Positions 16,109 to 24,382 of a stretch of DNA of 64,000 nt are shown one piece after another; the first letter of the stretch is position 1, and each line of letters starts with the position of its first letter. Location: assembly GCA_964537685.1 (NCBI GenBank), contig CAZICM010000005.1:124001-188000 (forward strand), written 5' to 3'. The notes below the pieces were generated by a model. The model did not search any database. It was not told the origin of the DNA and saw only the letters and a program-made list of their open reading frames with translations. This DNA comes from CAZICM01 sp964537685. Its GTDB lineage: Bacteria > Myxococcota_A > Polyangia > Polyangiales > Polyangiaceae. A program made the translations under genes and the position numbers.

Positions 16109-18031
16109 ATGGCCGATAGCAGCGACAAAAACCCAAATCCTCCCCCTCCACTGCCCAAACGGCATATCACCTTCTCCGGCCTCTATATCCTGCTCGCCGT
16201 GCTTGTCTTCTGGCTCATCAATGGCGTGCTCATGAAAAAGCTCGAGCCGCGCGCCATCCCTTATAGCGAGTTTTTATCTCTTCTTCACGATAATAAAATC
16301 CAAAAAGTCGAGCTGCGTTCCAATGAAATTGTCGCCGTGCTTAAGGCTGGGGCCGCTCAGGGCGATCCTCAAAAACCAGATACCGCGCCCGATATCGTTT
16401 CAGCTACCCGTTTGCCTGGTATCGATGAGTCACCGCTGCTGAAGGAGTTTGAGGAGAAGAAGATTGAGATCAGCGGTAAAATCGAGACGACAAGCTTCTG
16501 GGAAACCTTTTTGCTGAGTTGGGTGCTGCCTTTGGCGTTAATCGGGGCCGTGTATTTCTTCGCAATGCGAAGGATGCGCAGGGGCGTCGGCCCTATGAGT
16601 TTCGGCGAGAATAAGGCGAAAATTTATGACGAAAATCAAAAAGATCGCGTGACTTTTGAAGATGTGGCCGGAGTCGATGAGGCTTTGGGCGAATTGGTCG
16701 AGGTTGTCGATTTCCTTAAGAATCCCAATAAATATCGGGCGCTCGGAGCCCGTATTCCAAAGGGTGTGCTGTTGGTCGGGCCGCCGGGTACGGGGAAAAC
16801 CTTGTTGGCGAAGGCTGTCGCGGGGGAAGCCGGTGTGCCGTTTTTTTCTATTTCGGGTTCCGCTTTCGTCGAGATGTTTGTGGGCGTGGGCGCAGCTAGG
16901 ATGAGGGATTTGTTTGAGCAGGCTAAAGAGCGGGCGCCTTGTATTGTTTTTATCGATGAGCTCGATGCCATCGGTAAATCGAGGGGCGGTTTGGGCGCTA
17001 TGGCGACCCATGATGAGCGGGAGCAGACCTTAAATCAATTGCTTGTCGAAATGGATGGTTTTGATACCGCGGGCGGTGTGATTTTAATGGCGGCCACCAA
17101 TAGACCCGAAATTTTAGATCCTGCGCTGCTCAGGGCGGGCCGCTTCGATCGGCAGGTGATTGTCGATCGGCCGGATTTAAAAGGGCGCGAGGAAATTCTG
17201 CGTGTGCATGCAAAGCGCGCAAAGCTGTCCGAAGGCGTGAATTTGCATACGGTGGCGCAGCGTACGCCCGGTATGGTGGGCGCCGATTTGGCCAATGTGG
17301 TGAATGAGGCGGCGCTTTCCGCAGCCAGAAGAGGCAGCGAAACCGTCGATCAGGCCGATTTCGAGGAAGCTATCGATCGTATTCAGCTCGGGCTTAAAAA
17401 ACGCGGCCGCGCTATGAGCGAGGACGAAAAGAAAAGGGTTTCCTTTCATGAAACAGGGCATGCGCTGATTGCTCTTTCCGTTCCTCATGCCGATCCGGTG
17501 CACCGGGTGACGATTATTCCTAGGTCTATCGGGGCTTTGGGCGCGACGCTTCAATTGCCTACCGAAGATCGCTATCTGATGACGCGCGATGAATTGTTGG
17601 ATCGTATTTGTGTGATGCTCGGTGGGCGGGTGGCCGAGGAGATTTGTTGTCAGGATATTTCAACGGGCGCTCAAAACGATTTGGAGCGGGCAACCGAGAC
17701 GGCCCGGCAGATGGTTTGCCGTTTTGGGATGAGTGAAAAATTGGGCGCGCTGACCTATGGGCGGCCGATGGGGCTTCGTTTTTTGGATGTGCCGGTGTCT
17801 ATGGGCGAAGAAAAGAATTTTAGTGAGGAGACGGCGAGGGCTATCGATGCCGAAGTGCGCGCGATTGTTGAGCATGAGCATCAGCGGGCACGGCTTATTT
17901 TAATGGAGCGCAGGGAGGCTTTGATGGCAATCGCCGGACGGTTGCTGGAAATTGAAACCTTGGAGCGGGCAGAGCTCGAAACCATTGATAAGAAATTTAA
18001 AAAGACCGAAAGCCAAATCGATAATAAATAA
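16109..18031 (+). CDS. ftsH: ATP-dependent zinc metalloprotease FtsH
   Basis: Membrane-bound AAA+ protease that degrades misfolded membrane proteins and some regulators; active as a hexamer at the inner membrane. The 640 residues show two TM helices (about 23-41 and 133-152) around a periplasmic domain, the AAA module with Walker A GPPGTGKT (224-231), Walker B IVFIDELDA, SRH NRPEILDPALLRAGRFDRQV split around 331-350, and the zinc motif HETGH (447-451; usually HEAGH, a mild change). The third zinc-ligand Asp region (ISTGAQNDLERAT) is present. ATG 16109 fits the family N-terminus. Its transcript would start within or after the 43-bp repeat array, which may influence expression. Confidence 0.97.
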   Translation: MADSSDKNPNPPPPLPKRHITFSGLYILLAVLVFWLINGVLMKKLEPRAIPYSEFLSLLHDNKIQKVELRSNEIVAVLKAGAAQGDPQKPDTAPDIVSATRLPGIDESPLLKEFEEKKIEISGKIETTSFWETFLLSWVLPLALIGAVYFFAMRRMRRGVGPMSFGENKAKIYDENQKDRVTFEDVAGVDEALGELVEVVDFLKNPNKYRALGARIPKGVLLVGPPGTGKTLLAKAVAGEAGVPFFSISGSAFVEMFVGVGAARMRDLFEQAKERAPCIVFIDELDAIGKSRGGLGAMATHDEREQTLNQLLVEMDGFDTAGGVILMAATNRPEILDPALLRAGRFDRQVIVDRPDLKGREEILRVHAKRAKLSEGVNLHTVAQRTPGMVGADLANVVNEAALSAARRGSETVDQADFEEAIDRIQLGLKKRGRAMSEDEKKRVSFHETGHALIALSVPHADPVHRVTIIPRSIGALGATLQLPTEDRYLMTRDELLDRICVMLGGRVAEEICCQDISTGAQNDLERATETARQMVCRFGMSEKLGALTYGRPMGLRFLDVPVSMGEEKNFSEETARAIDAEVRAIVEHEHQRARLILMERREALMAIAGRLLEIETLERAELETIDKKFKKTESQIDNK

Positions 18032-18034
18032 TCT

Positions 18035-18082
18035 TTTAATATTAAGAGTATTAAAATATTAAAAACATTAAAAATATTAAAT
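18035..18082. repeat. AT-rich short tandem repeat at a convergent gene junction
   Basis: Five imperfect copies of a unit like TATTAAAA(AC) occupy the gap between ftsH and the convergent kinase gene and extend over the kinase stop codon. The end (AAAAATATTAAATGATTG) closely resembles the end of the repeat at 9449-9465 (AAAAATATTAAATATTG). It lacks a GC stem, so it is not a classical intrinsic terminator. Confidence 0.75.
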
Positions 18083-18997
18083 GATTGAAGAGGCAGGGAA
18101 CATTTCGCGGGCCTTGCGCGCCGAAGGCGATGTGCCCCGCTTGACAATTTGAACGAATTCGTTCCACATACTCGTTACATAAGGATAACGATCGTCGGGA
18201 CGGATCGCCAAGGAACGCGCGACCCAGGTGTCAATTTCAGGCGGTAGATCGTGCCGGAACATCGATAATTTAGGCCGTTCGGCGCTGGTGGCCTTCACGT
18301 ACAATTCAACCGTATTGGCACCCAAAAAAGGCGGGCGCCCCGATAATGCCCGGAATACAACGGCTCCCATCGAATAAACATCAATACGATGGTCGTAGGT
18401 GTCTTCACTCCATAATTCAGGCGCAATATACGAAGGCGAACCGGCCACCATGCCCGCCTGGGTTAATTGCTCACCGCCCGCCACCTTGGCCAAACCAAAA
18501 TCCATCAGGCGAACACCGCCCCCAAGCTCGGGCGCCACAAGAAAGATATTTCCGGGCTTGACATCGCGATGAATAATGCCCTTGGCGTGCGCCATGTGCA
18601 GCGCCCGAATCACTGGATCCAGCGTCACCAAGAGTTCAAAGGCGCTTATGCGATCGCCAAAGAGCTCCATGCCGGCTAAATGCTCTTCGAGACTTTCGCC
18701 CTCGAGAAGCTCCATGACCATGTACACCGTCCCCCATGGATCGGTGCCAAAACCATGAACCCGAACGACATTCGAACCCAAAAGCAGCGCAAGCGATTGA
18801 GCCTCGCGCCACAGCCGCGTCGCGTATTGAGGATCGCCCTGTGTCGCGTGATTGAGAACCTTGACAGCGACCGTCGTTCCATTCTGGCGATCGACCGCGC
18901 GAAACACGACTCCATGACCGCCGCGCCCCACTTCGTCGCAAAGCAGGTAACGCCCGTCGAGCAAATCGCCTTGTCGGATGTCGGATTTCACTACCAT
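18077..18997 (-). CDS. soluble Ser/Thr protein kinase
   Basis: Compact Hanks kinase of 306 residues with little beyond the catalytic domain. Visible are GRGGHGVV, VAVK with Lys46, IIHRDVKPGN (142-150), MDFGLAKV with DFG 166-168, a GSPSYIAPE activation segment and a complete C-lobe. No TM helix is seen, so it is likely cytoplasmic. The open frame runs upstream to 19387, but those extra 130 residues are basic, without domain character, and overlap the recombinase gene; I therefore start at ATG 18997 (MVVKSDIRQGDLLDGRYLL), where kinase homology begins. It is divergent from the recombinase gene with about 130 bases between starts. Confidence 0.92.
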   Translation of the reverse strand: MVVKSDIRQGDLLDGRYLLCDEVGRGGHGVVFRAVDRQNGTTVAVKVLNHATQGDPQYATRLWREAQSLALLLGSNVVRVHGFGTDPWGTVYMVMELLEGESLEEHLAGMELFGDRISAFELLVTLDPVIRALHMAHAKGIIHRDVKPGNIFLVAPELGGGVRLMDFGLAKVAGGEQLTQAGMVAGSPSYIAPELWSEDTYDHRIDVYSMGAVVFRALSGRPPFLGANTVELYVKATSAERPKLSMFRHDLPPEIDTWVARSLAIRPDDRYPYVTSMWNEFVQIVKRGTSPSARKAREMFPASSII

Positions 18998-19104
18998 CCC
19001 AGCCGCTAAAATCGACGTTTTATCCGAAAACCAAGGGCGCTGGAAGGTAGAGATTTTACCGGCCCCCAAAGGCGCATCTGTTGTCTTCTCTTGGCCGCCC
19101 GATC

Positions 19105-19121
19105 GCGGAAGTGGTAGACGC
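19105..19121 (+). other. tRNA-Leu D-arm-like 17-mer (possible tRNA remnant)
   Basis: The stretch GCGGAAGTGGTAGACGC differs by one base from the D-arm segment GCGGAATTGGTAGACGC of many bacterial leucine tRNAs. The following bases do not form an anticodon stem, and no T-arm (GGTTCGA) or acceptor 3' end follows, so this is not a functional tRNA gene. It lies nine bases before the start of the recombinase gene. It may be a decayed fragment or a coincidence. Confidence 0.3.
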
Positions 19122-19129
19122 TCAATGCC

Positions 19130-20152
19130 GTGTCCAGCCCACGCCAACTGAATGAACAGCCCACGCCGGAAACGCTTCAATGCGATGCGCTGCAATCGGC
19201 CGCGCTGCGCTTTATCGAGCATTTGGAACGGGAGCGCAGAAGCTCTCGGCATACCGTGAATGCCTACAAGCGGGACATCGATCAATTGCTTGAATTTGTG
19301 AGGGAGAAGCGAAGCGGGCCGGTTGCGCCGAAGGATGTGGATGTGCTTTTGCTCCGGGGCTTTTTGGGGAAGCTGGCCCGCACGCATTCGGCGGCTTCGG
19401 TGGCGAGGAAAATGGCGGCGGTGAGGACTTGGTTTCGATTTTTAAAGAAGAGGGGCGAAATCGATAAAACGCCGGTAGAGCAGATTGCGCTGCCTAAAGT
19501 GAGAAAGCCGCTGCCCACTTTTTTGGATGTGGACGCGGCGAAAGAAGTGGTGACAACACCTTCGGGCAGCCGGGCGGAGGATGCGCGCGACCGGGCGATG
19601 CTGGAACTTTTGTATGGGTCGGGTTTGCGGGTATCGGAATTGTGCGGGCTGAATATCGGCGATTTAGAATTTCCTCATAGCGTGCGGGTATGGGGCAAAG
19701 GTTCAAAGGAGCGTATTGTGCCTTTGGGTTCGCATGCGCTTTCGGCGTTGGAGCATTATTTGGAGCGGCGTTCGGAGCTTAAGCATCCGAAAACAGGTTT
19801 TATCGATTCTCAAGCCGTTTTTATATCGAAGCGGGGAAGCCGCATGCCCATAAGGAGTGTGCAGCATTTGGTACATCATTATGGAGCGCTGGGCGCGGGC
19901 CGGGCGGATCTTCATCCTCATGCGCTGCGCCATACCTGTGCGACCCATCTGCTGGACGGCGGGGCCGATTTGCGATCGATTCAAAAGCTGCTGGGTCATT
20001 CCAGTTTATCGACAACCCAGCGTTATACGCATATCTCCATTGATCATTTAATGAAGGTGTATGACAGCGCTCATCCTATGGCGAAGGCGAAGCCATCTTC
20101 ATCCGCGTCCCAGCGGATTAAACCCGTGAAGAATCCCAGGGCAAAAGCATGA
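19130..20152 (+). CDS. xerC: tyrosine recombinase, XerC/XerD type
   Basis: Site-specific recombinase of 340 residues, probably resolving chromosome dimers at dif. The N-terminal SAM-like DNA-binding domain spans about 20-115. The catalytic domain keeps the full active site: Arg167 (GSGLRVSELCGL), Lys193 (GKGSKER), His264 and Arg267 (HALRHTCATHLL), His290 (LLGHSSLSTTQ) and the nucleophile Tyr299 (QRYTH). The length is 30-40 residues above the family norm because of an N-terminal and a basic C-terminal tail. The GTG at 19130 is the only start that retains the N-domain. XerC versus XerD is not settled by eye. It overlaps the sulfatase gene by ATGA, an unusual partner. Confidence 0.9.
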   Translation: MSSPRQLNEQPTPETLQCDALQSAALRFIEHLERERRSSRHTVNAYKRDIDQLLEFVREKRSGPVAPKDVDVLLLRGFLGKLARTHSAASVARKMAAVRTWFRFLKKRGEIDKTPVEQIALPKVRKPLPTFLDVDAAKEVVTTPSGSRAEDARDRAMLELLYGSGLRVSELCGLNIGDLEFPHSVRVWGKGSKERIVPLGSHALSALEHYLERRSELKHPKTGFIDSQAVFISKRGSRMPIRSVQHLVHHYGALGAGRADLHPHALRHTCATHLLDGGADLRSIQKLLGHSSLSTTQRYTHISIDHLMKVYDSAHPMAKAKPSSSASQRIKPVKNPRAKA

Positions 20153-22467
20153 AGAACAACGCTTATATCCGGAGCTGGGCTATTCGCATGGCCCAAAGCC
20201 TGCTTGGCGCGGTGCTTGGTACAATATTGGCGGCTGCGGTGGATACCTCGTGGGCCAGCCGGTCGACCGAGCAGCCGATTGGGTTTTTGGCTGTGCTGTC
20301 GGAGCTGGGCCTGCTTGCGCCTGGGCTTTTATTTGTTGGGCTATGCGCCGGCGCGCTGGCGATTTTGGTGAATCCCGATCAGGCGAAACATCCATCGGCA
20401 TGGATGGCGGCGCTTCGGGGCTATGCATCGGGAAAACCGGCTGAAGTGGCGGCCTTTGCACCGCTTGCGGCTTTGGGTGCCTTTCTATGGATGACGCTGT
20501 TGGCGCATAGCGCGCGATATTTGCTTGGCCTTCAGCTTTCGGCTTCGATGGTTGGGCTTTCCATTGCTTGTGCGGCGGTGGGCCTTGGGCTGTTTGTGGC
20601 GCTTTGCGTGCTATCACTAACACCTATGCTGAGGCGCAGGCTGGCGACGATGAGCGATCTCCATCCTGGGGTGGTCGATCCGGCCATTACGCTTTCGGCG
20701 ATGCTGGGTGTGATTGCCTTTTTATTGATCTATGGAATCATCACGGGAACGGTATCGGGCGAGGGCGGTTTTTGGGGCGTTTATGGGATTTTTAAGCGTC
20801 AGGAGCTGGATTTAAGAGGCGTATCTTTATTGTTGTTGGTGGGGCTATTTGGTTTTTTTGCGCCCGCGCTAAGCCGTTTCCAGCCTAAGCCGGTATTGTC
20901 GGCGGCTGCGGCCCTGGCTTTGTGCGGGTTTACGATGTATGCGGCATTTGCGTTGAATGCGGCGCCCAACTTGGCGGCGGCGATTGAGCGGGGCGCTCCT
21001 TTGGGCAAGCAGACGTTATCGCTGTTTCGCAAGCTGAGCGATAGGGATAAAGATGGTGCTGGGGGATTGTTTGGAGGCGGGGATTGCGACGATAAGAACC
21101 CAAAGATTTTTCCCCAGGCCACCGAGATTTTAGATAATGGCATCGATGAAGACTGCACGGGTTCGGATTTAAGCGCGGCGGCCATTAGCGCATTAAGCCC
21201 CAAGCCGGAAAAGACGGCGCTTGCTCAGGGGACATCATCGGCCAAGGCCATACCCCCAGTCCCTGAAACGAAACCATCGCCATTTCCAGCGGATTTGAAT
21301 CTCGTGCTGATTACGATTGATACGCTTCGCTATGATCTGGGCTATATGGGTTATTCGAGGCCGGTATCGCCCAATATCGACGCGCTCGCGGCCAAGGGTA
21401 CCGTTTTTGAGCGGGCCTATGCTTTGGCTTCCTATACCGGGAAAAGCGTGGGGCCGATGCTTATCGGTAAGTATGGAAGCGAAACCCATAGAAATTGGGG
21501 GCATTTTAATAAGTTCACGGAGGAAGATACCTTTGTCGCGGAGCGCTTAAAGGCGGCGGGTGTTCATACGCTAAGCGTGCATGGGCACCGGTATTTTGGG
21601 AAGTTTGGGGGCCTGGACCGGGGCTTTGATGAAGTGGATATGACGGCGGCGCCGCCTGAAAATGCTCCATGGGATGTCGATAATCAGGCGACGAGTGAGA
21701 AGATCAGCGATGCGGCGATTGCGCTGCTCGGCAAGGAAGAGCATACCAAGGGGCGCTTTTTTATGTGGGTGCATTATTTGGACCCGCACGCGGATTATTT
21801 AAAGCACGATGATGTCCCTGATTTTGGAAAGAGCGGACGGGATTTGTACGATGGGGAGATTGCGTATACGGATAAGCATATAGGGCGAGTGCTTTCGGCG
21901 ATTGAGGCGGCGCCGTGGGGAAAGAAGACGGCGGTGATTGTGACGAGCGATCATGGGGAGGCATTTGGGGAGCATTCGATGTACCGGCATGGATTTGAGG
22001 TGTGGGAGGAGCTGGTGCGGGTGCCCTTGGTGGTGGCGGTTCCTGGGATAAAGCCGTCGAGAATTCAGGCCAGGCGGGGTGCTATCGATCTGGTGCCGAC
22101 GATGCTGGAACTGATGCATGTACCCTTGCCTGAAGCGCCCAAAGATCCGGAGGCAACGAACTTTTTATCAGGGGTATCGCTGGTGTCCGATATGCTGGGA
22201 GAGCAGAATCCGCCGGTGGAGCGGGATGTGTTGATCGACATGCCAGGCGGGCCTTACAATGATGCGCGGCGGGCGCTGATTTCCGGTAAATATAAGATGA
22301 TTATCTCGGGTGGGGTGCGTTTTGAGCTCTATGATTTAGAAGCCGACCCGGGGGAGAAGAAGAATTTGTGGAGCAGCGGCGGGAGCGAGGTGAAGGAGAT
22401 GGAGACCCGCTATTCGGTTTGGAAGGCGAGGCTGCGGGAGATTAAGGTGACGGGGCCGAGGAAATGA
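20149..22467 (+). CDS. membrane-anchored sulfatase-family hydrolase with MopE-like segment
   Basis: A 772-residue protein. The first ~275 residues carry about seven TM helices (roughly 15-33, 48-72, 103-124, 131-155, 178-200, 224-242, 249-272). Next comes a short acidic module (about 299-337) with GGDCDDKNP and ILDNGIDEDC, the MopE/thrombospondin type-3-like pattern that binds metal. From 382 a sulfatase/alkaline-phosphatase-fold domain starts (LNLVLITIDTLRYD with the first metal Asp); the nucleophile region ASYTGKSVGPML lacks the C/S-x-P-x-R signature of classical sulfatases and may use Ser or Thr as in LtaS-like enzymes. HYLDPHADY and TSDHGEAFGEH supply further metal ligands. It resembles enzymes that modify surface glycans or lipids; coupled to xerC by ATGA. 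Confidence 0.85.
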   Translation: MKNNAYIRSWAIRMAQSLLGAVLGTILAAAVDTSWASRSTEQPIGFLAVLSELGLLAPGLLFVGLCAGALAILVNPDQAKHPSAWMAALRGYASGKPAEVAAFAPLAALGAFLWMTLLAHSARYLLGLQLSASMVGLSIACAAVGLGLFVALCVLSLTPMLRRRLATMSDLHPGVVDPAITLSAMLGVIAFLLIYGIITGTVSGEGGFWGVYGIFKRQELDLRGVSLLLLVGLFGFFAPALSRFQPKPVLSAAAALALCGFTMYAAFALNAAPNLAAAIERGAPLGKQTLSLFRKLSDRDKDGAGGLFGGGDCDDKNPKIFPQATEILDNGIDEDCTGSDLSAAAISALSPKPEKTALAQGTSSAKAIPPVPETKPSPFPADLNLVLITIDTLRYDLGYMGYSRPVSPNIDALAAKGTVFERAYALASYTGKSVGPMLIGKYGSETHRNWGHFNKFTEEDTFVAERLKAAGVHTLSVHGHRYFGKFGGLDRGFDEVDMTAAPPENAPWDVDNQATSEKISDAAIALLGKEEHTKGRFFMWVHYLDPHADYLKHDDVPDFGKSGRDLYDGEIAYTDKHIGRVLSAIEAAPWGKKTAVIVTSDHGEAFGEHSMYRHGFEVWEELVRVPLVVAVPGIKPSRIQARRGAIDLVPTMLELMHVPLPEAPKDPEATNFLSGVSLVSDMLGEQNPPVERDVLIDMPGGPYNDARRALISGKYKMIISGGVRFELYDLEADPGEKKNLWSSGGSEVKEMETRYSVWKARLREIKVTGPRK

Positions 22468-22488
22468 TGGGGAAGTGATGGGGCTCGA

Positions 22489-23823
22489 TTAGAAGGCCAT
22501 CAACAATCGATTGCCGGGCAGTTTGCACTGGCCATTTACCGGATTGCCCACGCGCCGAACAACTTCATTTTCACCCGGGTCTATATGATTACCCGACAGC
22601 TCAATGCGAAGCATACGTACGATTGCGCTGTCCAGCCGGGTGACGTTGTAGCAAGGAATGTGCGGCTCGGCGTGAGAGTTGCCAATTCCCGAGTCGTCCG
22701 TCAAGAACATATAACGCCCGCCGGTGAATTGCGCCGCCGCTCTCATCTGATATTCCGTTACATCGTCGATGCCGCTGGATGCAATGGGGTAAATATGTAC
22801 TCCAAGTCCCTGCGCCCTTCGCACAGCCTGGGCAAATGCTTTCCCCTCTCCTTCATGCGTGGGGGCATCCGCTACCCAAAATGCAACTTTCGCCACGTTA
22901 TTGCCCCCGCGCCAGCTCATGTTCATGCCTTTGCTTAGACCTGCCACAACCGCCTCGGGCATGTCCCCGCCTCCACCGGCCGACTGACGCGCCAAATCCG
23001 AGCGGTATTGCTGGGTGTCGGTCGTAAAGTTAAACTCGCGCGTCACATATTCGTCACCCACGTCTTTGTACACGATCAAGCTCCAGCGGGGCGTGATATT
23101 GGGAAATGCTTCCTTCAAGCGCGAAACAATATTTAAGAATTCGCCCTGGAGAAAGCGCAGCTCGTCGCCCATGCTTCCCGTGGTGTCGATAATCAATTGA
23201 ACGTCCAAATCGGCCTTGGGCGTCTGTTTGCCCACGGAACGATCGCGCGCGGCCGTCATTTCGCCCATGCCGAAGAAGTTGAGATCCTGGCCCTGCTGCA
23301 TAAAGCCTTCGGCATAGGGCTTGAAGAATTCAAAATTCCGGTTGTCATCCCATACGCCCGCCGTTAACAAGCCGCTTGGAGGAGGCGGCGGGGGCTTGAC
23401 CATCACAGGCATGCGCTCTTCTTCGTCGATGGCTCGCTTGGCATCGGCTTTGGCCACCGGCTTGGCCGCGGCTGAAGTGGGAGCGGGTGAAGGTACTCCG
23501 GCTGCGACGCCCGCGGCTGCGGATTCAGAAGCGCCGGCGGGCGAAGCCGGGGCGGCGGCCGGGGGAGGAGGAGGCGCGGCTGGACCCATGGCAACACCAC
23601 CAGGGTCGGCTGCGGGAGCCATAGCACCGGCAGAATCACCGCCGCCGGCATATCCGGGCGAAGGAGCACCGCCAGACTCGGCGGCCGTTACGCCTTCGCT
23701 TGCCCGGGCCTCGGAAGGATATCCAGGCTCGGCGCCGGCGGCAGCTCCGCCACAGGCCGAAAGAGCCAATCCGAGCGCGCCGATCAGAAGAGATAAGGTG
23801 ATTCCTGTATGCTTGGTATTCAT
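22489..23823 (-). CDS. VWA-domain lipoprotein
   Basis: A 444-residue lipoprotein: signal peptide with lipobox LSACG (Cys about 24), a long Ala/Gly/Pro low-complexity linker (about 25-150) and a von Willebrand A domain from about 205 with an intact MIDAS, DTTGSMGDE, and a second metal-site Thr/Ser segment near GGGGDMPEAV and VAFWVADAPTHEG. The last ~60 residues include two Cys (IPCYN and GQCKLP). Distinct from the other VWA-like lipoprotein here (13574-15418). It ends 21 bases from the sulfatase stop and is convergent with it. Likely exposed and involved in metal-dependent protein binding. Confidence 0.88.
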   Translation of the reverse strand: MNTKHTGITLSLLIGALGLALSACGGAAAGAEPGYPSEARASEGVTAAESGGAPSPGYAGGGDSAGAMAPAADPGGVAMGPAAPPPPPAAAPASPAGASESAAAGVAAGVPSPAPTSAAAKPVAKADAKRAIDEEERMPVMVKPPPPPPSGLLTAGVWDDNRNFEFFKPYAEGFMQQGQDLNFFGMGEMTAARDRSVGKQTPKADLDVQLIIDTTGSMGDELRFLQGEFLNIVSRLKEAFPNITPRWSLIVYKDVGDEYVTREFNFTTDTQQYRSDLARQSAGGGGDMPEAVVAGLSKGMNMSWRGGNNVAKVAFWVADAPTHEGEGKAFAQAVRRAQGLGVHIYPIASSGIDDVTEYQMRAAAQFTGGRYMFLTDDSGIGNSHAEPHIPCYNVTRLDSAIVRMLRIELSGNHIDPGENEVVRRVGNPVNGQCKLPGNRLLMAF

Positions 23824-23907
23824 GTTCTCTTGCCCCTAATTGGTGACGATTGCCAGTAGAACGAGCGCTTCGCCAAAAGCTTACACCGCCCGGCGCTCGA
23901 GAAGAAT

Positions 23908-24267
23908 TCATGCCGCTTCATTGACTTCCGCGTCTTTGCTTTGCGCCATGCGCGCCAGGTCTTCATCAATGGTTCCCGTTACCGTGCGAAAACACATGCG
24001 AAGAAGCCCCCTAGCTCCCCATAGAGGGCGGCCCAAGTTTTCAGCGTGGTTTCCTTCGACCAAAGGATGAGCTCCAAGCGCCAGCGCGCCAAACATTCCA
24101 GCCCCCACAAACAGAGGCCACTTTTTCCTGAGAACGAGAGCAGCCACGATTCCGCCCGCCCCTGAAGCGACCCCGGCAACATGCATCCAGCGGGTGAGAC
24201 TGTTTTGGTGGGATGACAAAAAATGTGGCCAAAACTCTTCAAAATCTTTGAACTCAGCTTGCGGCAT
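23908..24267 (-). CDS. DUF962 / Mpo1-like membrane protein
   Basis: A 119-residue protein matching the DUF962 (YGL010w-like) family by the phrases FEEFWPHFLSSHQNSLTRWMH at the N-terminus and HPLVEGNHAEN with RPLWGARGLLRM later. Two hydrophobic helices (about 31-44 and 50-66) lie between. In yeast the family member Mpo1 is an iron-dependent dioxygenase that shortens 2-hydroxy fatty acids from sphingolipid breakdown; the conserved His residues (SSHQN, MH, GAHP, GNH) fit that chemistry. Bacterial members are poorly studied, so the substrate is inferred only. It stands alone between divergent and same-strand neighbours. Confidence 0.8.
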   Translation of the reverse strand: MPQAEFKDFEEFWPHFLSSHQNSLTRWMHVAGVASGAGGIVAALVLRKKWPLFVGAGMFGALALGAHPLVEGNHAENLGRPLWGARGLLRMCFRTVTGTIDEDLARMAQSKDAEVNEAA

Positions 24268-24382
24268 AAACGCGAGCCTAAACGAACATGAAGAGCTTTG
24301 GCAACTCCAATCTCCATGAATCCACGATCATTTTTCGTACAGTTTTTTTGTTCAATTTTTATTTGACAGGTGGAGCTATCCC

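Noticed and set aside
18998..19387. N-terminal extension of the small kinase (130 residues)
   Set aside because: The text is basic with no domain, lies outside the kinase fold and overlaps the recombinase gene on the other strand.
19105..20152. Integrative element bounded by a tRNA fragment and a recombinase
   Set aside because: No second attachment repeat, no phage or plasmid genes, and the neighbouring genes look chromosomal; the recombinase resembles XerC.
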